64,000 nucleotides of DNA from NCBI GenBank assembly GCA_005406025.1, contig BGZK01000215.1, forward strand, positions 310,001 through 374,000, read 5' to 3'. This DNA is from Eumeta japonica. Lineage: Eukaryota > Arthropoda > Insecta > Lepidoptera > Psychidae. Made by a program: the position numbers and the translations under genes. This document shows, in pieces, positions 54,880 to 64,000 of this stretch. Under the pieces are notes generated by a model that did not search any database, had not been told where the DNA came from, and was given only the letters and a program-made list of their open reading frames with translations. Within the stretch, counting starts at the first letter, position 1, and every line of letters begins with the position of its first letter.

Positions 54880-56215
54880 TTTAAATGCATCTTAAAATGT
54901 TTGCAGTTTAAATGCAGCGAAAAATCATTTTCGCACAATGAACGAACCTTTCAAAATTTCAAATCAAAATCTCAAAAGGTCTTAAGCTTACACGTGCTCC
55001 ATTACTTTATTATAAAATTTATCGCGTGTAGAAAAAGGTATCATGTATGGTCTTTTATATTATGCATTTGAAAATTGGTTTTAAATAAAAAGTAATACAA
55101 TGGAATGTAGTCTACACTAACTATCCTGTGCATAAAATAATAGTAAAACGCACACGAATAAAAATCTATCGTGAGATTTTGGCGCACAAAATACATTAAA
55201 TTTTTGTGGTCCACTTTACGTATTTCGAGTCTTTTGGTTTAACTTTCATTGTGGATATTCATTCTGTTCTAGACATTTTTCTAGAATGACTCGTGACTGA
55301 AAGTGTTAATAACAATATAAATTTGAATTATTCAAGACTTAAAATTATGTTGCAATATGGAAAAATAATGCCAACCATATTTATTAAGAAGTGATAATTG
55401 CAGTACAAAATCAAAATGATGAAAAACGTACTTTGTAAAATTGTATACAAATTTCCTTCATACCCATTTGAATTCCTATGGTAATTAAATTAAGATTGCA
55501 GAGAAGTTTATTGCCTGTCAGAGAAGTTAATTTGCATACGCTATTGGTCTTAGAGACAGGTATTCGTAAGGAATCTGTTGAATAATAAACAAATGCATAG
55601 GCAAGTGGATAAAGTCCTGATATTATCAGTTTTATTAACTATCGACCTTCGTTGGTTTTCACGGTTCCGATTGTAGCTTATTTTATTTTAATTATTGTTG
55701 TACTAGATATGTTGTCTGTAACCCAGTGTAAATTATTTTTTTTCAAATTTGTTAAAAAATATATATTTGTTTTCGCTTTCTATATCAATAAATGTTTTAA
55801 ATAAATTTTAATAAATATACGAAGATAATCCGATCAGAGTCATAATAAGCAAATCGCTAAAATTATTTCATCCTTTTTGAAAGTAATTAATTTTATAATG
55901 TCACCGATTTTTAACTACTTGTGAAATTGCTCTATTATGTTTGTATTTTGTTTTTTTCCTTTTTCTAGTTAAAATTGCGCTGGAAACTTCTCATACAAAA
56001 TGTATGAAGCTCATTCGTAGAGAGTTTTAAAAGTCGAGTCTTCTTTTATAAATAGGGAAAAAAGTTAGCATGCCTTTCAAGTGTGCAACAGTTGTTAGCG
56101 TACGTATAGGCAATGAAGTGATCTAGTATTTAGGAATGTTGACATGCGTCTATATGGTTCTGTAGGTTGGCTTCTATAGAAGCTACAAGGGCGATAGCCG
56201 TCAGAAGTATCACAA
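54880..56215. other. Intergenic, nothing recognised
   Basis: AT-rich DNA. No element ends, splice patterns or domains noticed. Confidence 0.4.
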
Positions 56216-56219
56216 AGTA

Positions 56220-56650
56220 ATAAAGGGCTTACGTTCGTGAGATCGGTCTGCAAATCATTACGCGTTCGGAGTGCATAATGATGTTTTGGAATCCTGGATG
56301 CTATAGCGGCAGGTGGCCGCAGCGACTCGCCTTGACCGCGGTCTCTCCTCTCACTCGGTTACGTTTGCCGCGAGGCGACAATGCACCGGTGCAACTGTCC
56401 TTTTATAGGCGATAAATAAATCTGTAGGCGCATTTAGATTTCGTACGTTTCACGTGCGGTTTTACTGCTGTCAGATGCTTTACAGGTCTTTGAATGTAAC
56501 ACCTGCACTGTTGGACGTGATATTGCTTTTGATAGCTTTTACTTTTCATTCATTGTTTGCATTGATGGTTATGTTTGCATACGGACCTCAGGTTCTGACT
56601 GTTTTGGCGGCAGTGTTTCCAACGTTTACTAATTTTTGGGGTTAATTATA
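56220..56650. other. GC-richer patch and short hydrophobic open frame
   Basis: A CG-rich patch at 56290-56400 precedes a 63-codon + strand frame (56454-56645) that would encode a mostly hydrophobic peptide. I do not recognise it and codon use is not convincing, so it is noted only. Confidence 0.25.
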
Positions 56651-56831
56651 CGATTAAGAAATTTAGGAATATTTTGTCTCTGGCATATTTGACTTTTAAT
56701 GTTAAAATGTTAATGTTTTATAACTGAATTCTTTTTAAATGTAAAAGAGAATTTTATTAGAACTTAAGTCTCTTTATTCAGTGCAAACAAGAAGGAGGTA
56801 TCATCCATATACAATTTTCTGTGTTCAAATC

Positions 56832-56833
<2 letters not shown>

Positions 56834-56863
<30 letters not shown>
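56834..56863. repeat. TA microsatellite
   Basis: About 15 uninterrupted TA units. A shorter TA tract occurs near 57428-57442. Confidence 0.9.
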
Positions 56864-56866
<3 letters not shown>

Positions 56867-57099
56867 AGATGAGAGATATTAAAACCATTAAAATGGTAAC
56901 GCTGATAGTGACTTTTCACTTGATGAAACTTTTTAATTCGATATTTATGAATGCATCAATGTATAAAATGTCATCACATTCTTCGATATTAATCCCTCTT
57001 CCTTGCGTAATTTATTCTCAATATCAATTTGTACATGCATACAATCGTGCGCCTTTTAATAAAAAGGTAGAATCTCTTTCTACTATAGACAGGTTTTAG

Positions 57100-57890
57100 T
57101 TAAATAATGTTAGAAATAAATTAAAATAAAATACTGAAAAAAAAATAAACAACACTATTGTACTGGCAAGTAAGCATGTATCTACTGCATACGAAAAAGT
57201 TGCACCGGTGTCGCCGCATATGCCGTGCCTGTCTTGAATTATGGTCAAAGTTTCTGCGTTTAGGTGTTATTAAGGGGTGTGTAGTTAGTAATCTCTAAGA
57301 ATATGTTCAATGTTATATTTTTTAGAAACTACTGATTTAACGACTATGTCAAAGTTGATTCAAAAAGGAGAAAATAATATCTATCTGCGAAAATACAAAT
57401 GGTCGTATCTAGCCTATATGCGTTTATAATATATATATATGTATAAGTCAATGGGTTTATACATACGCAGTTATAACACTGATGATTTAATCATTTTTTA
57501 TGTTATATCTCGATGATGAAATATTTCAGTTTTGTTTGTTTTTTTTTAAACACCAATTAAGTTCACTGTAGTGCCCTAATAAAATCCCAACTGCGTCCAG
57601 CTGTTAAGAACCACACATATATTTAATCTTGAATTTTTTTTTTAGGCTAAATAAACATTTTCTTTCCTTCTTTATGGTACATTGCGAATCTCAATAAACC
57701 AGTACTTTAAAAATGAGAAGTTGTTTGGTTAATTATTTTTGTTTTACGCGAGCACTTTTATTTGCACACGGAATGGTTTTATCTATGGCCAAAATATAAG
57801 CCATGTGTAAAAATGAATCTTTTACCGTTATTTAATCCGTTGATCTAAACATCCCTGTATTTTGATCAGTAGATTAAATAACTGAATAAA
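57100..57890. other. Intergenic, nothing recognised
   Basis: AT-rich with a short TA tract. No coding similarity. Confidence 0.4.
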
Positions 57891-57894
57891 ATAA

Positions 57895-58610
57895 TTTGGC
57901 ACAAAGACCCACAAAAGGGCCTATGTGTCAAAGTTTACACCCAATTCTCAGAGAGGTAGACCAAGATCGCACATTTACACGTGTACGATTTTTGCATATC
58001 TCTCTTCACCCATCAATCGTTTCATGCAAGCTCGTAGGTTTCTGTTGCTTAAAATTTGACTCCTTTTCAATATGCCCCTAATTTGTTTTGAATAAGATTT
58101 TCTAAGGCGACCCTTGCCAACCCTTCCATTACACACGTTTCCTTTGTATTTGTTCTGTCAGTCTACTTTCATTCATCTTTTCCAGATGGCCAAACCGCAA
58201 CATATTTTTCTGTTTTAGTTCTATAAGCGACACAGCTCTCTGCCATCGCTGTATGTACATCTATCTTTCAAAGATACTCGATATGTCCTACGCAGGGATC
58301 GCATCTCCACTGCATTGATTTTACTTTCATTTTTCTTGTGTCGTATCCAACTTTCACTGTAGCCGAACACGCTTGTTGCGAGACAATTTTACTATTTGTA
58401 ATAACAGGCGAGGCTTCATTCAATTTCTTTGCCCCATTTATTCTCTTTTCAACATATCTTTCATGTTTACAATCATTTGTAAACGAACTACTCGAGTGTA
58501 CAAACTCTGGCACATGTTCAACTCTTTCACCTTCTATATATTTATACATAACATTTAGTCGTGCTTTCGTTTCTTTCAAACAATTACCTTAGTCTTGCTG
58601 ACATTTATTA
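57895..58610 (-). pseudogene. LINE ORF C-terminal relic and 3' tail (longest copy)
   Basis: The minus-strand frame 58579-58268 reads VEHVPEFVHSSSSFTNDCKH, ERYVEKRINGAKKLNEASPV and ITNSKIVSQQA, a decayed version of an insect LINE protein region normally reading LGSLFTND, INxxxKxxGAL, NSKxVSRQA (recalled). Toward 57900 follow broken matches to the C-terminus (SLHETIDG, REICKNRT). The nucleotide blocks of the last 200 bases recur in the tails at 5260, 46884 and 49315, defining one family. Confidence 0.7.
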
Positions 58611-58734
58611 TATCTTTTCGTAGAATCATTCATTTTAGTTAAAACCGCCTACAACTCGCATGCCGACGGCGCACTTAAACTCGTCAAAATCTACATACGC
58701 CTTGGAAAATGAATGTATCCCTTCTAGGACTACG

Positions 58735-58860
58735 GATGAGATTCGAAGCTAGATTAGGATCGGAACCGACATCGAGACTAGTATCGGAATGCAGAGCGAA
58801 ACGGCATTAGAATGGAAAGCGAGTGAGACTAGGAATTAGATGCATAAAGTATATAGGAAT
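58735..58860 (-). repeat. GATTCC-type repeat copy, inverted
   Basis: GATTAGGATCGGAACCGACA, TCGAGACTAGTATCGGAATG, CATTAGAATGGAAAGCGAG are purine-rich complements of the internal tract. Confidence 0.5.
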
Positions 58861-58864
58861 TTAT

Positions 58865-59800
58865 TCTATTTCCACGCGGTCCTCAGGCGGACAGACTTTT
58901 ATATTTGTATATGGATAATGTGTAAAGATGCGCTGTCTTTTTTAGGCATCTAATTACGTTTAGGATAGTAAGTAAAAAAGGGAAAACCACAAGAAAACGA
59001 AAAAATTGTGGTAACTCGGTTTATTTGCCGTTCGGGGTGTTTGTTTTTCTTTTCTTTTCAAGAACTGTTGCGTTGCTTTCTTGAAAATATCTTTTCCGAA
59101 CTTTGGATTGTAATTTTCTCTAAAACTATTAAGTCCGTGAACAAGGTAGGAAACAAATATTTTTGATAATAGTTCCAAATGCGTAAATGCGGTGACAAAC
59201 TGGGCAAATATTTGAAAAGATTTTGGGCTGAATATCACGAAAAATATTTTTTCTTGTGGGTCAGCGCAATGAAAGAGACTAAAAAGAAACACAGAAACGT
59301 CAATAAATTGGATAAGAAAAGCTATAAAAGATTTTTTGGTATTCGCATGTTTTATTAAATATTTAAAACAGGTCTTTACTTGAGAGATTTTTTTTTATCA
59401 TCGCATCATATCATATCAGAAAAATCTGTTATCTGTTATTCTCTATCATATATTGTTTACAAATTTTTGATACAGGATCGCGTTTTATAGTGTTTAGCGA
59501 ACGAATTGAAATCTGAATAAAATGTATTATCATAGTTAAAATGTATTTGGACAATAACTTTTGGCACAAATCCTACTTCCTATTTTAGAAATGTAAAGAA
59601 AGTGAAATTTTAAGCTTATTATTATATGTTAAAATTGGATGCGTATTTAATCACCTGCGCTTGCTAGTTTTTATTAATGATCGTACTATTCTGGTTTACT
59701 TACAAAAAATATCTTAGAGATACACCATGGTCTAATCGTAGTATGCATACCTATCTACTATCTATGGTTACATAAGCTTTGAGGAATTTTCAGCTGCGAT
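58865..59800. other. Intergenic, nothing recognised
   Basis: A 110-codon minus-strand frame (58960-59292) rich in Phe, Lys and Leu has no recognised domain and AT-driven composition. I do not call it a gene. Confidence 0.35.
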
Positions 59801-59804
59801 AATC

Positions 59805-60060
59805 CTCAATTGCTTCATCGCCGATGCCCATTAGCTGGCGGTCGCCCGCGCCGGGACAGTTTCGTTTTCGTTCGTATAACGATCTCGTCGGACCGGCTGC
59901 GCTGCGCTCGCTCTACTAGACCTGTCGATGTTGCGTTACTCGTATATTGTGTGTATGTGTGTGTGCGCGCGCGTCTACATGCATATAGGCGCGTGTGTGA
60001 TGCATTCCCGTGACTCTCATCCGATCTATGATCAACGCAGCTTGTATATATATATATGGA
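59805..60060. other. GC-rich island with GT/GC microsatellite
   Basis: CG-rich core at 59830-59930, then a GTGT/GCGC simple repeat at about 59946-59975 and a TA tract near 60045. Frames through it are repeat-driven. Confidence 0.35.
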
Positions 60061-60064
60061 CTAT

Positions 60065-60645
60065 TCGGTTGTTTTTGTTATCAAACCTGTCGACCTTTAC
60101 TCTGCGTGGGTTTTAATACGTAGGTACATTGATAAGTCGGGCGAAGGTTTTCCCATATGAACCTTTTGGAAAGACTGATCCATATTAATCCTCAATCTTT
60201 TAACTTACGATAAAAATGGTTGTAGCGTATGTCTAGGCTGAGAGGTAAAATATAATGTTACCATATTTTTCGAAAGCGGTTTGACTGGTCTAAATTTGCT
60301 TTTTTTGTTTTTGGTGACGGTATGTGGTATGTAAGAGCAGGTTCTTAGATAAATTTTGTCTACCTTCACTCCCAGCGAGCGCTGCAGATTGACGAACAAA
60401 AAACAACCTAACTCGACTTTAAACAAACAAAATACTTGTCAAGAGATTCTTTAGCAAAATGTAGGTTACGTATCGAAGTTATCTTAATTAATTTGTTATA
60501 GTCAATCCAAATATAGCTGATTTAAAAGGCGCATTCGATAATGTAACTTAATTACCCCTTTCATAATACCTCACCATAATATTTTGAGGTCATAAATTGT
60601 TACTACCACTTGCCTTGTTAGCTTTGTCTAAGATGATGTGCAAAC
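60065..60645. other. Intergenic, nothing recognised
   Basis: AT-rich DNA with no recognisable features. Confidence 0.4.
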
Positions 60646-60649
60646 AGAA

Positions 60650-60790
60650 TTAAGTTTGGTTCCAGTCCTCGTTTCTGATACCGGAACTCAATACCGAACT
60701 GGATACTGATCCCAATCACACCATATTACTGTAGCCCTGGTACCAAAGTCGACGGTCATCGTATTTTTATTCCTTTCCAAGCTTTTGAGA
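60650..60790 (+). repeat. GATTCC-type repeat copy
   Basis: GGTTCCAGTCCTCGTTTCTG, ATACCGGAACTCAATACCG and GATACTGATCCCAATC units, decayed. Same family as 15740. Confidence 0.4.
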
Positions 60791-60794
60791 TATG

Positions 60795-61535
60795 ATCTAT
60801 GATAAGAGTCAGTCTAATGAAACACTATTTTTAATTATGCTACTTCTTATAATCACTGAAGTAATCCACGAATCTTTATAGTTTCAGCAACCCCACATGA
60901 TCTTGCTTATATGATTTATATATTATCTATAATTTAGTTCACACTGTACAATCAAAGCTATCTAAAACATAATAAATATCAAGATATAGCTTCATTATCA
61001 ACTTGATCCTCGTTTTGATCCAATTAATTAGCAATTCGTAATATATGTCGATAAGAAATTTTAATAAAGAAAAAATTGATGATCGCATGAACAATAATAT
61101 CATCAGAATGAAAATAAGTACTTCATTTCTGAATTTTTTAAGAACACATTTTCATTAGTTTTTTCCTTCGAGTTTAAGATGCCGCAGGTAGCTGCATATT
61201 TTATTTTTATTAAGTGTATTCGTGTACTCTTTCGTGTATTTCAACTTTTTTCTTCTTAATAAAAAACTTTGTATTCGTCTTATTGTCATGAAATCAATCA
61301 ATTAAATCAATTCAATCTATTTTTGAACGAAGCTTCTCCTTTCGCTAATTCCTATAGATATTCATCTGTTTTTTATATTAATATTGATATATTTGTTTGT
61401 TTGTTTAATAGGCATATTAGAACACTACAAAAAATATTTAATTATTAAGTCCCATGTATCATCAAATTGATATCTCCGCTTCACCTCGGAGAAATAGGCG
61501 TGAGCTTCTAAAAAAAATGATTCAGCACGAGAGAC
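60795..61535. other. Intergenic, one short LINE-tail fragment
   Basis: AT-rich. TTCACCTCGGAGAAATAGGC-GTGA at about 61479-61502 resembles the very end of the LINE tails listed above. Nothing else recognised. Confidence 0.3.
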
Positions 61536-61539
61536 GTTG

Positions 61540-61830
61540 AGGATTTCAATTGCGGACGCGTCAAGTACAGCATTGTTCATCGGTCCGCAGTGCGGAGATG
61601 AGATTCAATATGTCCGTAATATCGACGTGCAGCCGGTGCATTGCTTCATTTCGCCAAGTGTTGCGTGATGTGACCGAGCGCTTTTTATGTTATATTGTCG
61701 CCAATTACGTTTGGCGTTTGTGTTTGATGGACAGTGATGATACATCGGTTGGTGCACGCGACGCCCGCCGTCCTCCGTGAGAGAAACCGGCCGTACTGTA
61801 CGCGCATCGGCGATGTGGAGACGATGAATG
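61540..61830. other. GC-rich island
   Basis: CG-rich DNA with open frames on both strands (61550-61780 +, 61605-61880 -) that shadow each other. GTTGGTGCACGCGACGCCCG is its richest part. Candidate regulatory island near the OATP gene. Confidence 0.3.
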
Positions 61831-61834
61831 GAAA

Positions 61835-62185
61835 CCAAGGAGTGGAGTCCAATTATATTCCTTGTTCGTGAAATAGCCATAGTGTTTGCGGATGCGCATT
61901 AATATTATAATTTTCTTTGACACGGTTAGCACTCTTGATTCCGTCACGCTCCTCTGTTTAGTTACAGTTTCTTTGTCGTTATAATTGTTAACTTATTATT
62001 ATTATTTTCTTAATTTATTTCCATATTATCTCAAAATCGCATAATATAGTGAATATAATCTTTATATTTAAATTGGAGAAATTACAGCAGAATATTCATG
62101 CAATCAGTTCGGATAGTATGGATAGTAAATATATGTTTTCGCTATATGTTTAAATATCATAGACAACATGTTATTAGTGAACATG
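61835..62185. other. Intergenic, nothing recognised
   Basis: AT-rich spacer between two GC-rich blocks. Confidence 0.4.
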
Positions 62186-62189
62186 TAAT

Positions 62190-63159
62190 TCCGTTATCGT
62201 CGTACTGTCTGATAGCGCACGACCCGCCGATATTGTTGCACGAGTTCCGAGCGTATCTCGGAATGCAGTTTCGTTTATCACCGTTTCGTGACGGCAGAGG
62301 GACGAGTAATCGGTCCAAATTATGCCGCGGCACAGTATCGCCACGATACGAGGCACGGGTTATACTTCGACGGACGTCGAGCCGTACGAAAACGACAAAT
62401 AATGGTAGCGTTCCGATTGACGCCCGTATAGGGTAGCGTCGGATACCGGCGTACGTAGCCGACGCCATTATCAATTCGCCTCGCCTACCACGTTAACTCC
62501 TAACGAGAGTCGGTTAAAAACGGATGTTGCGACTTAGCCTGTCCGGCGGCGAGCGTCCCCAGCCGGCCGCTGGTCATCGGCCCCTAGAGGTGAGTTCGCG
62601 TTTCGCAAGTCCAGTTAACCGAGCACCGATTCGTATGAGCCGGTCGCATTAATATTCCGCCGGTGCTGTTGTCGGGAATCTAGCCTTTGTCTCTGCGCTG
62701 ATGGTCGGCCGTTGCGATGCGATACTGTTCTCTATCGAAGCGGGTAATTAAATCGGTCGATATTGCACGTATCGTGACGCAACTCGGCCGGCAATAAAAA
62801 TCTATTTGTCCACGTCCGCGACGACACGAATGCTTTCCTCGTTATTTTGATGCTGCGCGCAGGGGATCTCGCGAAATATGTGGTACGTAGACCGCTTTCG
62901 TCGTGTATAAATGTATGCCGCACAAAAAAACTTACGGACAACCAATAAAAACTCCCAGACGAGAGACGTACCGTGTAGCGTGGCGGGGTGCATCGTGTCC
63001 GGCGAGCCCTCGGCGCGACGCCCGACGACTGCAGTGCGTGCAGCGTGCAGTCTCCGTCCGTAGCGACAAACGAGCGCACGCACTTTCCCTTGCCTGCCCT
63101 CACGTATCGCCCTTTTGTTTTGTCTTTAGATACTGTGTTATTTTCATAGTCGTATTTTT
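62190..63159 (+). promoter_or_regulatory. Extended GC-rich block, candidate promoter and 5' exons of the OATP gene
   Basis: Almost 1 kb of CG-rich sequence immediately precedes the OATP coding exon. Two good + strand donors lie in it: CCTAGAG before GTGAGT (GT at 62590) and TATTTTT before GTAAGT (GT at 63160). The second would define a 158-bp intron to the acceptor at 63316-63317. A frame from ATG 62903 reaches 63159 with two bases left over, the phase the next exon needs, but the encoded peptide looks odd, so untranslated leader is more likely. The frame from ATG 62524 ends at 62589 in the wrong phase. Confidence 0.4.
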
Positions 63160-63317
63160 GTAAGTGATCGAACTACTAATTGCTAGAAACAGTACCGTAA
63201 ATGATAAGATTTAAGACGAATCGTAGCCTATATCGCAAACAATGACGTGAGTGTTGATGTACTTTCAAAAATGTATTTGCGCTTCGATTTTATCTAATTG
63301 TGATGATATTGTTGTAG

Positions 63318-64000
63318 GGGCGGTGTTGTCGACGACAAGGCGGGTGTCGAGGCGGGCGTCGAGGCGGGCGCCGACGCGGGCGCCAACGCGGACGCCGCGG
63401 CTGCGGAGCCCGAGGCGATGAAGGGCGTCGAGGCCACTGCCGAGGAGCAAGAGCGGCTCGCCACCGGCAACAACAATGGCTCACTGGACTGCAAGTTGCC
63501 CGCGTCGCCTGCGCCTGTCGCGCGTTCGCCGTTCCGTTCGACGCGAGTTTTCATGCTCGTCTTCCTGTCGGGATGGGTATTGCAGGGCATGTTCCTTACG
63601 TATTTCGTCAGCGTCACTACCACCATCGAGAAGCTTTTCCACGTCGAGTCCAAAACGACCGGTACCCTGCTGGCCGCCACCGAGATCGGCCAGATATGCA
63701 CCTCATTGTTCCTGACTTACGTAGCGGGACGCGGGCACCGGCCGCGATGGATCGCGTGCATGATGCTCGTGCTGGCGGTGGGCGTGATAGGGTGCGTGAT
63801 GCCGCACCTGCTTTACGGCACCAAGCTCCTGGACGCGCATTTGGGGGTGCACGGCGACGGCGGCCCCGCGCCCGCGTGCGCCGCGGACCGGAACGCTTCC
63901 GCTACCTGTGACGATAACCACGTGCGCAGCACCGTCGACCGTTCCCACATCACGGCAATAGTCATCCCCTGGCTGTTCGTGTGTCTCTTGGTCGTGGGCG
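63318..64000 (+). CDS. OATP (SLCO) organic anion transporter, 5' part, continues beyond window
   Basis: A new exon starts after a TTGTTGTAG acceptor, with a CTAAT branch-point-like motif 25 bases before. From Met 63418, a 43-residue cytosolic N-terminus leads to TM1 (about residues 45-68, with VLQGMFLTYF), then ITTIEK-like TTTIEKLF, TM2 (about 80-103) and GRGHRPRW (104-111), the cytosolic-loop signature of OATPs. TM3 follows (about 112-134), then an extracellular loop with two Cys and an NAS glycosylation sequon, and TM4 (WLFVCLLVVG) at the window edge. Codons are strongly GC-rich, unlike the flanking DNA. OATPs are 12-TM plasma-membrane carriers for amphipathic anions; one insect member imports ecdysone, but which insect OATP this is cannot be decided here. 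The frame is open upstream of Met 63418 to the acceptor through an Ala/Gly/Glu/Asp-rich repeat, so the real start could be in an earlier exon. Confidence 0.9.
63331..63400 (+). repeat. In-frame 12-bp minisatellite in OATP N-terminal region
   Basis: Imperfect units GTCGAGGCGGGC / GCCGACGCGGGC / GCCAACGCGGAC in succession would encode VEAG/ADAG/ANAD repeats in the transporter frame. They lie upstream of Met 63418, so they may be leader rather than protein. Likely length-polymorphic. Confidence 0.65.

Noticed and set aside
62524..62589. Frame from ATG 62524 as first OATP coding exon
   Set aside because: It reaches the GTGAGT donor in phase 0, but the exon at 63318 needs two bases carried over, so joining would shift the transporter out of frame.
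63265..63948. Several minus-strand frames of 61-135 codons at the window end
   Set aside because: They are shadows of the GC-rich OATP exon, whose + strand frame has clear membrane segments and the GRGHRPRW signature.
1..64000. CRISPR arrays, operons or bacterial-type systems
   Set aside because: The DNA is clearly eukaryotic: spliced genes, LINE and MITE content, and no regularly spaced direct repeats or dense co-directional genes.

Overview
The window looks like a stretch of insect nuclear genome, most likely lepidopteran (inference). It is AT-rich, gene-poor and intron-containing. It is full of decayed interspersed repeats whose heads and tails look like common moth and butterfly repeats (recalled, not searched). 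The recognisable host genes are MADF-BESS transcription factor genes and an OATP transporter, both ordinary in insects. There is no sign of bacterial or viral origin. LAYOUT. 1-12 kb: two tandem paralogous two-exon MADF-BESS genes on the + strand (CDS 1947-3278 and 10676-11700) share one phase-1 intron position. They are separated by about 7.4 kb holding an 848-bp hAT deletion derivative with a perfect 8-bp target duplication, a LINE 3' tail, a roughly 155-bp tandem repeat and a decayed LINE reverse-transcriptase tail. 12-31 kb: no confident coding gene. It holds mariner relics, several long-inverted-repeat elements, an older three-unit tandem duplication (25.7-26.7 kb) and a GC-rich island at 21.0-21.5 kb that ends in a good splice donor. 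31.1-34.1 kb: the best preserved mobile element is a 2996-bp DNA transposon with 431-bp terminal inverted repeats, a 3-bp target duplication and a broken transposase-like gene with PIN/XPG-nuclease-like acidic motifs. A 550-bp element at 23.6 kb has the same ten terminal bases and is probably a non-autonomous relative. 34-62 kb: mostly repeats, including five 3' tails of one LINE family (one at 5.3 kb), one of them split by a 0.7-kb element, plus a Jockey/CR1-like RT relic, a tRNA-like SINE head and about ten copies of a repeat with an internal GATTCC-type pyrimidine-rich tract. Short GC-rich islands (37.7, 39.5, 44.2, 54.7, 59.9, 61.7 kb) stand out but carry no recognised protein. 62.2-64 kb: composition becomes GC-rich and the first recognised coding exon of an OATP (SLCO) transporter starts at 63318 and runs off the window. 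HOW IT WORKS TOGETHER. The MADF-BESS genes probably encode nuclear DNA-binding proteins; the OATP encodes a plasma-membrane organic-anion transporter. The 50 kb between them may be intergenic or may include long 5' introns of the OATP gene with alternative first exons at the GC-rich islands, which the sequence alone cannot decide. I found no clear undescribed multi-gene system. The most interesting items are the PIN/XPG-like transposon with its repeated GGCAGACG motif and apparent non-autonomous relative, the SINE-like family with an internal variable tract, and the OATP 5' structure.
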